The notes under the pieces are model-generated. The model was not told the origin of the DNA and did no database searches. It saw nothing but the letters and a program-made list of their open reading frames with translations. Of a DNA stretch of 6,676 nt, positions 1-5,943 are shown one piece after another; the stretch's first letter is position 1, and the number at the start of each line of letters is the position of its first letter. Origin of the DNA: Bifidobacteriaceae bacterium (GTDB lineage Bacteria; Actinomycetota; Actinomycetes; Actinomycetales; WQXJ01); the NCBI GenBank assembly GCA_031278665.1, contig JAITKC010000277.1, positions 1 to 6,676 of the forward strand, in the 5' to 3' direction. The position numbers and the translations under genes are program-made.

Positions 1-265
1 CATCGAGACCGACAATTTCTAGGCCGAAACGCATCGACACCGACAATTTCCCTGGTCGAACGCATCGAGACCGACAATTTCCCTGGTGTTTTGAATCGAG
101 ACCGACAATTTCGAGGCCGAAACGCATCGACACCGACAATTTCTAGGCCAGATCGCATCGACACCGACAATTTCTAGGCTGAAACGCATCGAGACCGACA
201 ATTTCCCTGGTGTTTTGAATCGAGACCGACAATTTCCCTGGTGTTTTGAATCGAGACCGACAATT
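1..265 (+). repeat. Left array: nine direct 31-bp repeats
   Basis: Nine copies of a 16-18 bp core, ATCGA(G/C)ACCGACAATTTC, begin at 2, 33, 64, 95, 126, 157, 188, 219 and 250, that is, at exactly 31-bp steps with no slippage. The 13-bp segment between cores is not unique: it falls into two families, one like TAGGCCGAAACGC (units 1, 4, 5, 6, with variants) and one CCTGGTGTTTTGA (units 3, 7, 8 identical; unit 2 is a hybrid). The ninth unit ends AATTGTT instead of AATTTC. Positions 59-112 and 183-236 are identical (54 bp) and lie four periods apart, so the array has grown by multi-unit duplication. The array continues past the left edge. A spacing of 31 bp is close to three helical turns, which would place every core on the same face of the DNA. 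Function is unknown; a protein-binding array is an inference. Confidence 0.95.
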
Positions 266-327
266 GTTCTGGTCCCGAAAACAGTCGCGACGGCCTGACC
301 TGCGACAACGCGAAAAGGCCTCCTAGA
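266..327. other. 62-bp centre between the two facing arrays
   Basis: This stretch separates the last left-hand core (ending at 265) from the first right-hand core (AATTG starting at 328). It has no core repeat. Positions 313-325 resemble the flank of a right-hand unit, because the bases just before the first inverted core read CTAGA, the complement of the TCTAG flank seen in left-hand units 1, 5 and 6. A small TCGCGA palindrome lies near 286. I see no promoter, gene or long hairpin confined to it. Its length is twice the array period, which may be chance. Confidence 0.6.
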
Positions 328-528
328 AATTGTCGGTGTCGATGCAAAAGGCCGGAAGAATTGTCGGTCTCGATGCAAAAGGCCGGAAGAATTGTCGGTG
401 TCGATGCGTCCGGCCACAACAATTGTCGGTGTCGATGCAAAAGGCCGGAAGAATTGTCGGTGTCGATGACATCGTCGCGGCAATCGTCGGCCTCGACGCG
501 GAATGGCGCCGGAGTTGTCGTTGTCGAT
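326..528 (-). repeat. Right array: 31-bp repeats in inverted orientation
   Basis: The same core appears as its reverse complement, AATTGTCGGT(G/C)TCGAT, starting at 328, 359, 390, 421 and 452, again exactly 31 bp apart. Two degenerate copies follow at 482 (AATCGTCGGCCTCGAC, one base short of register) and 513 (AGTTGTCGTTGTCGAT). The flank GCAAAAGGCCGGAAG is repeated exactly between units 1-2, 2-3 and 4-5; the flank between units 3 and 4 is different (GCGTCCGGCCACAAC). Read in the left-hand orientation, unit 4 has the same AATTGTT junction as the ninth left-hand unit. The loss of match in the last two units suggests that the array edge nearest glyA is no longer being maintained by copying. Confidence 0.93.
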
Positions 529-678
529 CCGGGTCGGGGCGGGGCGCGGCCAGAAGCGTGTCCGTCCTGCGGGCTTGGTCCGCGGCCCGCGAGTGGACGG
601 CGGCTCCAATCACCCCGTGGGCGCGCGAGTCGGCCTGAGTGAAGGCAAGCCAGTCGAGTATGGCGTCGAGCACGGCCA

Positions 679-790
679 GGCGGGCGGCATCGGTGGGCGG
701 CGGTGGCCGCGTCGGCGGGCGGGGGGCATCGGCGGGCGGGCGGCGTCGGCGGGCGGGCGGCACCGGCGGACGGGCCGCGTCGGCGGGGGG
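679..790 (+). repeat. 17-bp GC-rich tandem repeat with G-quadruplex motif
   Basis: Four tandem units related to GGGCGGGCGGCGTCGGC occupy 717-733, 734-750, 751-767 and 768-784, followed by six Gs. Two diverged, unequal-length relatives precede them (679-694 and 695-716). Positions 717-740 satisfy the usual G-quadruplex pattern on the plus strand: GGG runs at 717, 724, 734 and 738, with loops of 4, 7 and 1 bases. Because 17 is not a multiple of 3, the repeat is unlikely to have been kept by selection on a protein. Its place, ending about 80 bp before the glyA start, puts it just upstream of the likely promoter. Confidence 0.75.
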
Positions 791-806
791 TTGTCGGCTG
801 GGGTCG

Positions 807-812
807 TAGAAT
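807..812 (+). promoter_or_regulatory. Possible -10 box for the glyA operon
   Basis: TAGAAT fits the TAnnnT pattern of housekeeping-sigma -10 boxes and stands out in very GC-rich surroundings. No convincing -35 is found at 16-18 bp spacing; TTGTCG at 791-796 is only 10 bp away. If real, transcription would start near 819 and give a leader of about 50 nt that includes the hairpin at 833-851. Confidence 0.3.
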
Positions 813-832
813 TGCCTGCGGCCGTAGACGAC

Positions 833-851
833 GGCGCCCGGGCCGGGCGCC
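833..851 (+). promoter_or_regulatory. GC hairpin in the glyA leader
   Basis: GGCGCCC (833-839), loop GGGCC (840-844), GGGCGCC (845-851) forms a perfect 7-bp all-GC stem. It ends only five bases before the Shine-Dalgarno site. No T-run follows, so it is not an intrinsic terminator. It could affect ribosome loading or message stability, but nothing here shows that it does, and it resembles no riboswitch I know. Confidence 0.45.
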
Positions 852-856
852 AGAGC

Positions 857-862
857 AGGAGA
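857..862 (+). promoter_or_regulatory. Ribosome binding site deciding the glyA start
   Basis: AGGAGA lies seven bases before the GTG at 870. It is a strong Shine-Dalgarno match and fixes that GTG as the start, since no ATG is suitably placed nearby. Confidence 0.8.
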
Positions 863-869
863 CCGAGAC

Positions 870-2162
870 GTGACAACTGACGCCCCCGATTACAGCGCCC
901 TGTCGTTGGCCGAGGTGGACCCGGAGATCGCCGCCGTGTTGGAAGGCGAACTCAGCCGCCAGCGCCGCACCCTCGAGATGATCGCATCGGAGAACTTCGT
1001 GCCCAAGGGGGTGCTCCAGGCCCAAGGATCGGTGCTGACCAACAAATACGCCGAAGGCTACCCGGGGCGGCGCTACTACGGCGGTTGCGAAGTCGTGGAC
1101 ATAGCCGAAGAACTGGCCATCGCCAGGGCCAAAGAACTGTTCGGGGCGGACTACGCCAACGTCCAGCCGCACTCCGGGGCGCAGGCCAACGCCGCCGCCA
1201 TGGTCGCCATGATGGAGCCGGGAGACAAACTGCTGGGCTTGGAACTGGCGCACGGCGGGCACCTGACGCACGGCATGAAACTGAACTTCTCCGGCAAGCT
1301 CTACGAGGTCGCCGCCTACGGCGTGGACCGGGAAACCTATCGGATCGAGCCGGAGGCGGTCCGGCGGGCGGCGCTGGAACACCGCCCGCAAGTCATCATC
1401 GCCGGCTGGTCGGCCTACCCCAGACAACTCGATTTCGCGGCCTTCCGGGCCATCGCGGACGAGGTCGGCGCCGCCCTGATGGTGGACATGGCCCATTTCG
1501 CCGGGCTGGTCGCGGCCGGCCTGCACCCCAACCCGGTGCCCTTCGCGGACATCACCACATCGACCGCGCACAAGACCCTGGGCGGACCGCGCTCCGGTTT
1601 CATTTTGTCGCGCGACCAGGCCAAATGGGGCAAGAAACTGAACTCGGCGGTTTTCCCCGGCCAACAGGGCGGCCCGCTCATGCACGTGATCGCGGCCAAG
1701 GCGGTGGCCTTCAAGATCGCCATGACCGAAGACTTCCGCGACCGCCAAGCCCGCACCCTCGAAGGCGCCCAGATCCTGTCCGAACGCCTGTCTGCCGGGG
1801 ACGTCAAGGCGTCCGGGGTCTCGGTGCTGACCGGCGGCACCGACGTCCATCTGGTGTTGGTCGATCTGCGCGAATCGCCGCTCGACGGCCGCCAGGCCGA
1901 AGACCTCCTGGATGAGGTCGGCATCACCGTCAACCGCAACGCCGTCCCCTTCGACCCGCGCCCGCCGATGGTCACCTCCGGCCTGCGGATCGGCACGCCG
2001 GCGCTGGCCACCAGGGGCTTTGGGCCGGCCCAGTTCGTCGAGGTGGCGGACGTGATCGCGACCGCCCTGCGCGACGGCGACGGCGCCGATGTCGCGGCGC
2101 TGAAAGCCCGCACCGCCCGCCTGGCGGAGGACTTCCCGCTGTACACGGGCCTGGCTCAATGA
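870..2162 (+). CDS. glyA: Serine hydroxymethyltransferase (EC 2.1.2.1)
   Basis: A PLP-dependent cytosolic enzyme that converts serine and tetrahydrofolate into glycine and 5,10-methylene-THF, the main entry of one-carbon units into purine, thymidylate and methionine synthesis. The 430-residue length is normal for bacterial SHMT. Visible landmarks are IASENF (38-43), [13 protein letters not shown] (60-72), HSGAQAN (101-107), the PLP-ring aspartate and its neighbour in VDMAHFAGL (D206, H209), and the Schiff-base lysine K235 in [23 protein letters not shown] at 179-189 is a form I associate with actinobacterial homologues. The start is a GTG at 870 with a good Shine-Dalgarno site seven bases upstream. 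The stop overlaps the folD start as ATGA, implying translational coupling. It is the first gene of a five-gene overlapping operon. No truncation or missing catalytic residue is seen. Confidence 0.97.
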   Translation: MTTDAPDYSALSLAEVDPEIAAVLEGELSRQRRTLEMIASENFVPKGVLQAQGSVLTNKYAEGYPGRRYYGGCEVVDIAEELAIARAKELFGADYANVQPHSGAQANAAAMVAMMEPGDKLLGLELAHGGHLTHGMKLNFSGKLYEVAAYGVDRETYRIEPEAVRRAALEHRPQVIIAGWSAYPRQLDFAAFRAIADEVGAALMVDMAHFAGLVAAGLHPNPVPFADITTSTAHKTLGGPRSGFILSRDQAKWGKKLNSAVFPGQQGGPLMHVIAAKAVAFKIAMTEDFRDRQARTLEGAQILSERLSAGDVKASGVSVLTGGTDVHLVLVDLRESPLDGRQAEDLLDEVGITVNRNAVPFDPRPPMVTSGLRIGTPALATRGFGPAQFVEVADVIATALRDGDGADVAALKARTARLAEDFPLYTGLAQ

Positions 2163-3055
2163 CCGCCAAGACGCTGGACGGCCGCCAGGCGGCCACCGCC
2201 ATCAAAGCCGACCTGGCCGGGCGCGTGGCGGCGCTGCGGGCCGGCGGCGTCCAACCCGGGTTGGGAACGGTGTTAGTGGGCGAGGACCCGGGTTCGGTCA
2301 TCTACGTGGCCGGCAAACACCGCGACTGCGCCGAAGTCGGCATCGCCTCGATCCGGGTCGACCTGCCGGCGGACGCCACCCAGGCGCAGGTTATGGGCGC
2401 CTTGGCGGAGCTGAACGCCGACCCGGCCTGCACCGGTTACATAGTCCAGTTGCCGCTGCCCGCCCAGATCGACGCCGACGCCGTCATCAAGGCGATCGAC
2501 CCCGCCAAAGACGCCGACGGCCTGCACCCGGCCAACCTCGGCGCGCTGGTGTTGAATATCGACGCGCCGCTGACAACCCCGCTGCCCTGCACGCCGCGCG
2601 GGATAATCGACCTGATCGCGCGCAACGGCCTGGACCTGCGGGGGGCGCATGTGGTGGTGCTCGGACGGGGGATCACCGTGGGCCGGTCGATCGGATTGAT
2701 GTTCACGCGCCGCGAGGTCAACGCCACCGTCACCCTGACCCACACCGGCACCCGCGACCTGGCGGCGCTGCTGCGCCAAGCCGATGTCGTGGTGGCGGCC
2801 GCCGGCGTGCCCGGATTGGTCCGCCCCGAACACGTCAAACCCGGCGCGGCGGTCCTCGACGTGGGCGTCAGCCGGCGGCCGAACGCGGACGGGAAACTCG
2901 TCATCGTCGGCGATGTGGCGCCTGAGGTGGCCGAGGTGGCCGGCTGGGTCGCCCCCAACCCCGGCGGAGTCGGCCCGATGACCCGCGCCATGCTGCTGAC
3001 CAACGTGGTCGAGGCGGCCGAGCGGCGCGCCCGGCGGGGCGACCCGGATGCTTGA
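2159..3055 (+). CDS. folD: Bifunctional methylene-THF dehydrogenase/cyclohydrolase FolD
   Basis: FolD oxidises 5,10-methylene-THF with NADP+ and then hydrolyses the methenyl form to 10-formyl-THF, the donor for purine synthesis; it acts directly on the GlyA product. The protein is 298 residues, typical for the family. The catalytic set is present: Y49 and K53 (YVAGK), Q97 (VQLPLP) and D120 (KDADGLHP), each one position before its E. coli counterpart (Y50, K54, Q98, D121). The Rossmann cofactor motif is [11 protein letters not shown] at 169-179, and the C-terminal family signature is [13 protein letters not shown] at 268-280. PCTPRGI is at 143-149. The start codon overlaps the glyA stop by four bases and has no Shine-Dalgarno site of its own, so translation is probably by re-initiation. 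The last eight bases overlap the next gene. Confidence 0.97.
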   Translation: MTAKTLDGRQAATAIKADLAGRVAALRAGGVQPGLGTVLVGEDPGSVIYVAGKHRDCAEVGIASIRVDLPADATQAQVMGALAELNADPACTGYIVQLPLPAQIDADAVIKAIDPAKDADGLHPANLGALVLNIDAPLTTPLPCTPRGIIDLIARNGLDLRGAHVVVLGRGITVGRSIGLMFTRREVNATVTLTHTGTRDLAALLRQADVVVAAAGVPGLVRPEHVKPGAAVLDVGVSRRPNADGKLVIVGDVAPEVAEVAGWVAPNPGGVGPMTRAMLLTNVVEAAERRARRGDPDA

Positions 3056-3968
3056 GATTCGCGCGCTGAGCCGGTCTTTCGGGGCCGTCAAAGCCTTGGA
3101 CCAGGTCAGCTTCACAGTCGGGGCGGGCCGGCTGACCGGATTCGTCGGATCAAACGGCGCCGGCAAGACCACCGCCATGCGCATCATCATGGGGGTGTTG
3201 AGCGCCGATTCGGGCGCGGTGTTTTACGGCGGCCAACCGGTCGACCGGGCGATCGACGCGACCTTCGGCTATATGCCGGAGGAGCGCGGCCTCTACCCCA
3301 AAATGGGGGTGCGCGAACAACTCGTCTTCTTCGCCCAACTGCACGGGCTGACCAGGGCCAAAGCCGTCGCCAACGCGGACGGGCTATTAGACCGGCTCGG
3401 CCTGGCGCGGCGGGCCAAAGACCCGGTTGAGAAACTGTCGCTGGGCAACCAGCAGCGCGCCCAGATCGCGGCCGCGCTGGTCCACGACCCGGCTGTGCTG
3501 ATCTTGGACGAGCCCTTCTCCGGCCTCGACCCCTTGGCCGTGGACGCGGTCATGGAGGTGCTGCGCGATTTCGCGGGACGCGGCGCGCCGATCCTGTTCT
3601 CGTCGCACCAACTCGACGTGGTCGAGCGGATCACCGACGACTTGGTGATCATCGCCGCCGGCCAGGTCAAGGCGGCCGGGGCGACCGCCGCCCTACAGGC
3701 CCGCCACGCCGGCTCGCGCCACCGGCTCGACCTGCCCGCCGGCGCCGACAGCGCTTGGGTGGCGGCTTGCCCCGGCGTCACGGCCGTGGCGTCCCCGGCC
3801 GGGGCGCCGGGCGTTGGCGCGTCCACGGCATCGTGCACCGTCTTGTTCGACGCCGCGCCCGATGCCGCCCAAGCCGTTTTGCGCCAAGCCCTCGCCTTGG
3901 GGCCGGTCAACCGTTTCGAGCGGGTGACTCCGCCGCTCAGCCAAGTCTTCAAAGAGGTGACGCGATGA
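3048..3968 (+). CDS. ABC transporter ATP-binding protein, NatA/YhaQ-like
   Basis: The nucleotide-binding subunit (306 residues) of an ABC-2 type exporter, expected at the inner face of the membrane with the product of the next gene. Walker A is GSNGAGKTT (34-42), the signature is LSLGNQ (130-135) in place of LSGGQ, Walker B is LILDEP (151-156, catalytic E155), the D-loop is SGLDP (158-162) and the switch histidine is H187 (SSHQLD). The Q-loop region reads [10 protein letters not shown] (75-84), with glutamate where most ABC proteins have glutamine; this and LSxGN are usual in the NatA/YhaQ group. Residues from about 215 to 306 form a C-terminal extension like the DUF4162 region of that group, here Ala-rich and poorly conserved. 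The ATG at 3048 lies inside the end of folD; the stop overlaps the next start as ATGA. Substrate cannot be read from sequence: sodium, drug or peptide export are all known for relatives. Confidence 0.9.
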   Translation: MLEIRALSRSFGAVKALDQVSFTVGAGRLTGFVGSNGAGKTTAMRIIMGVLSADSGAVFYGGQPVDRAIDATFGYMPEERGLYPKMGVREQLVFFAQLHGLTRAKAVANADGLLDRLGLARRAKDPVEKLSLGNQQRAQIAAALVHDPAVLILDEPFSGLDPLAVDAVMEVLRDFAGRGAPILFSSHQLDVVERITDDLVIIAAGQVKAAGATAALQARHAGSRHRLDLPAGADSAWVAACPGVTAVASPAGAPGVGASTASCTVLFDAAPDAAQAVLRQALALGPVNRFERVTPPLSQVFKEVTR

Positions 3969-5101
3969 GCCGGGTGTGGCTGGTGACCAAGCGGGAGATC
4001 CTCACCCAGGCCAGAACTAAGTCCTTCATAATCTCGACCAGTTTGATGATCGCGGCGGTGTTCTTGGGGGCGCTGGCGCCCGGCCTGCTCAGCGGCCTCG
4101 GCGCCGATTCCGAAAAAGACGTCAAAGTGGCCGCAGTCGGCGCGCTGGCCGAGGTTTTGGAGGCTTTGGAGGGTTTCGACGTGTTGGCCGTCGATTCTCC
4201 CGCCGATGCCGAACAGGCCGTCCGCGACGAGCGGGTCGACGCCGCCGTGACGCCGGCCGAAGACGCCGCGACGCCGCTCGGACTGGAGGTGATCGCCCGG
4301 GACGAGTCGCCCGCTCGGCTCCTGGCCGCGTTGACCGTCAGCCCGGCGGTCAGGCTCTTGGACCCGCCCAAAGTGGGCGAGTTCTTCCAGGCCATGGCGG
4401 CCATGGTGATCGCGATTCTGTTCTTCATGATCGTGATGATGTACGGCCAGTTGGCGGCTCAGAACACGGTGGTCGAAAAACAGACCCGGGTGATCGAATT
4501 GCTGCTGGCGACTGTGCCGGCGCGGGTGCTGCTGGCCGGCAAAATCGCCTCCAACGCGGTCTTGGCCTTCGCCACCGTCGCCGCCATGAGCCTGGCCCTG
4601 GTCCTCGGCTTGGCGCTGGGCGGCACCTGGGATGTGCTGGCCGGCGGCGACTTGGGCTTGGCGGACTTGGTCGGCGACAATCTGGCCCGCGTTCTGGGCG
4701 GCTCGCTGGGCTGGTTCCTGGCCTTCTTCGCGGTCGCCTTCGTGATGTTCTCATCTTTGATGGTCGGCTGCGCCGCGATGGTCTCGCGGCTGGAAGAAGT
4801 CGGATCGGTGCTGGTGCCCGTGACGATGTTGATTATGGTCCCGTATTTCCTGGTCGTCGCCTTCGGGTCGAACGCCGAGGTGATGGCCTGGCTGTCCTAT
4901 ATCCCGTTCTCCAGCCCCACCGCCATGACGCTGCGGCTGATCACCGGCGAGGCGGCCTGGTGGCAGCCGGTCGTGGCCCTTGCGATCCTGGCGGCGACCA
5001 CCTGGTTGGCGATTATTCTGGCCGGCAAACTGTACGAGAACTCGATTCTGCGCACCGGCGCCCGCGTCAAATTCCTCAGCGCCCTGCGGGATCGGCCGTG
5101 A
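3965..5101 (+). CDS. ABC-2 type transporter permease, NatB/YhaP-like
   Basis: The membrane subunit (378 residues) paired with the preceding ATPase. A longer open frame runs upstream to 3755, but the ATG at 3965 is the start: GAGGTG lies at 3954-3959, the protein begins with the usual amphipathic [11 protein letters not shown] segment, and the upstream part is the out-of-frame shadow of the ATPase. Topology by eye is one N-terminal membrane helix (about 21-44), an extracytoplasmic domain (about 45-140), then five helices (about 141-162, 194-218, 245-273, 281-300, 335-354), the NatB pattern. The cytoplasmic coupling segment EKQTRVIELLLATVPARVLLAGKI (171-194) is the family's most recognisable motif, and YIPFSSPTAMTLRLITGE (312-329) is also typical. 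The stop overlaps the next start as GTGA. The substrate is unknown. Confidence 0.9.
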   Translation: MSRVWLVTKREILTQARTKSFIISTSLMIAAVFLGALAPGLLSGLGADSEKDVKVAAVGALAEVLEALEGFDVLAVDSPADAEQAVRDERVDAAVTPAEDAATPLGLEVIARDESPARLLAALTVSPAVRLLDPPKVGEFFQAMAAMVIAILFFMIVMMYGQLAAQNTVVEKQTRVIELLLATVPARVLLAGKIASNAVLAFATVAAMSLALVLGLALGGTWDVLAGGDLGLADLVGDNLARVLGGSLGWFLAFFAVAFVMFSSLMVGCAAMVSRLEEVGSVLVPVTMLIMVPYFLVVAFGSNAEVMAWLSYIPFSSPTAMTLRLITGEAAWWQPVVALAILAATTWLAIILAGKLYENSILRTGARVKFLSALRDRP

Positions 5102-5943
5102 CCGCCGCGGCCGGCCTTGAGATCACATCGCTCAACGTGGGCGGCGTCCGGGCGGCTATGCGCAAGGGCATGGGCCCCTGGCTGCGCGCCAAATCCCCCG
5201 ACGTTCTTTGTCTGCAAGAGGTCAGGGCGCCGGCCGAGGTGCTGGATCCGCTGTTGCCGGACCGCGCCAACCACCAGTCGGTCTGCCGCTTGAAAGGCCG
5301 CGCCGGGGTGGCCGTCTCCTCGTTGTTGGCGGTCGAAGCCGTGCGCGAGGGCTTGGACGGCTTGGAACCGCTCGACGCCCACAGCGGGCGCTGGTTGGAG
5401 ACCGATCTGCGACTGGCCGACGGCCAGGAATTGACTGTGGTCAGCGCCTACGTCCACGCCGGCGAAGCCGGCACCGAACGCGAGCGGCTGAAATTGGACT
5501 TCCTGGCGGCGATGACGGCTCGCTTGGAGGCCTTGCGCGGGCCCGGCGACGCCGCCCGCCAGGTTGTGGTCTGCGGCGACTTCAACGTCGCCCACCGCGA
5601 GGCCGACCTGAAGAACTGGCGAGGCAACCTCAACAACGCCGGTTTCCTGCCCGAGGAGCGAGCCGTGCTGACCCATTGGTTCGGCGAACTGGGCTGGGTC
5701 GACCTGGGTCGCCGCCTGGCCGGCGACCGCGACGGTCCTTACACCTGGTGGTCCTACCGGGGCAGGGCCTTCGACAACGACGTCGGCTGGCGGATCGACT
5801 ATCAGATCGCCACCCCGGCCCTGGCGGCCAAGGCCCTGAGCCTGCGAATCGACAAGCCGGAGCGCTATGACGGGCGCTGGACCGACCATGCCCCCTTGAC
5901 CGTCGCCTACGACCTGCCCGGGGCGGGTCAGCCGGGGAAGTGA
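5098..5943 (+). CDS. xth: Exodeoxyribonuclease III / AP endonuclease family protein
   Basis: A metal-dependent nuclease of the ExoIII/EEP fold (281 residues) that cuts DNA 5' to abasic sites and removes 3' blocking groups in base excision repair. Active-site residues visible are N13 (SLNVGG), the metal ligand E41 (LQEVRA), Y118 (SAYVHAGE), D161 and N163 (CGDFNVAHRE), D234 (WRIDYQ) and the D263-H264 pair (TDHAPL). LKNWRGNLNNAGFLPEE (171-187) and AFDNDVGWRIDYQ are typical of actinobacterial xth products. The start is taken as the GTG at 5098, which overlaps the permease stop as GTGA; the longer frame reaching back to 4960 is a shadow of the permease. One oddity is glycine at position 15, where NxNG is usual in the first motif. 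It ends the operon, and its last 16 bases overlap the convergent ACT-domain gene. Confidence 0.93.
   Translation: MTAAAGLEITSLNVGGVRAAMRKGMGPWLRAKSPDVLCLQEVRAPAEVLDPLLPDRANHQSVCRLKGRAGVAVSSLLAVEAVREGLDGLEPLDAHSGRWLETDLRLADGQELTVVSAYVHAGEAGTERERLKLDFLAAMTARLEALRGPGDAARQVVVCGDFNVAHREADLKNWRGNLNNAGFLPEERAVLTHWFGELGWVDLGRRLAGDRDGPYTWWSYRGRAFDNDVGWRIDYQIATPALAAKALSLRIDKPERYDGRWTDHAPLTVAYDLPGAGQPGK

Larger units (their letters stand above)
534..853 (-). other. Coding-like minus-strand frame, possibly a decayed gene or spurious
   Basis: On the minus strand one frame is open from 889 down through the array. Its translation between about 853 and 534 looks more protein-like than the shadows around it: a segment with [16 protein letters not shown], then Pro/Arg-rich low complexity over the 17-bp tandem repeat, then an amphipathic stretch containing ARLAVLDAILDWLAFTQADS. 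Codons there favour G or C in the third position. Against a gene: the only starts are a CTG at 851-853 or a GTG at 761-763 inside the low-complexity part, no ribosome binding site is seen, the frame has no stop before it enters the repeat array, and I recognise no family. It could be a remnant of a gene disrupted by the array, or simply a by-product of high G+C. Confidence 0.2.
529..869. other. GC-extreme intergenic leader before glyA
   Basis: No confident gene lies in these 341 bp. From left to right they hold a transition out of the repeat array (529-680), G-rich tandem repeats (679-790), and then the probable promoter, 5' leader hairpin and ribosome binding site of glyA (791-869). A minus-strand frame is open across the stretch and is listed separately with low confidence. 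Confidence 0.7.

Noticed and set aside
1..528. CRISPR array
   Set aside because: Spacing is regular, but the segments between cores are 13-15 bp and recur identically (for example CCTGGTGTTTTGA three times), the arrays face each other in opposite orientations, and no cas gene is present.
19..609. Arg/Cys-rich open frames in the repeat region on both strands
   Set aside because: They are translations of a 31-bp repeat that shifts frame each unit, overlap each other on both strands and lack ribosome binding sites.
791..812. Full -35/-10 promoter using TTGTCG and TAGAAT
   Set aside because: The gap between the two boxes is only 10 bp, too short for a housekeeping promoter; only the -10 candidate is kept, at low confidence.
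833..851. Intrinsic terminator
   Set aside because: The stem is strong but no T-run follows, and it lies just before a ribosome binding site and gene start.
174..2159. 661-codon minus-strand frame across glyA
   Set aside because: It is antisense to a clear SHMT gene, has no recognisable domain, and is a typical shadow frame of high-GC coding DNA.
2273..3190. 305-codon minus-strand frame across folD
   Set aside because: Antisense shadow of folD with no family features; folD has all catalytic residues in frame.
3755..3964. N-terminal 70-residue extension of the permease
   Set aside because: It overlaps the ATPase gene out of frame, is Arg/Gly-rich with no membrane character, and a good Shine-Dalgarno site supports the ATG at 3965.
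4960..5097. N-terminal 46-residue extension of the exonuclease
   Set aside because: It lies within the permease in another frame; the GTG at 5098 gives the normal family N-terminus, a few residues before the first motif.
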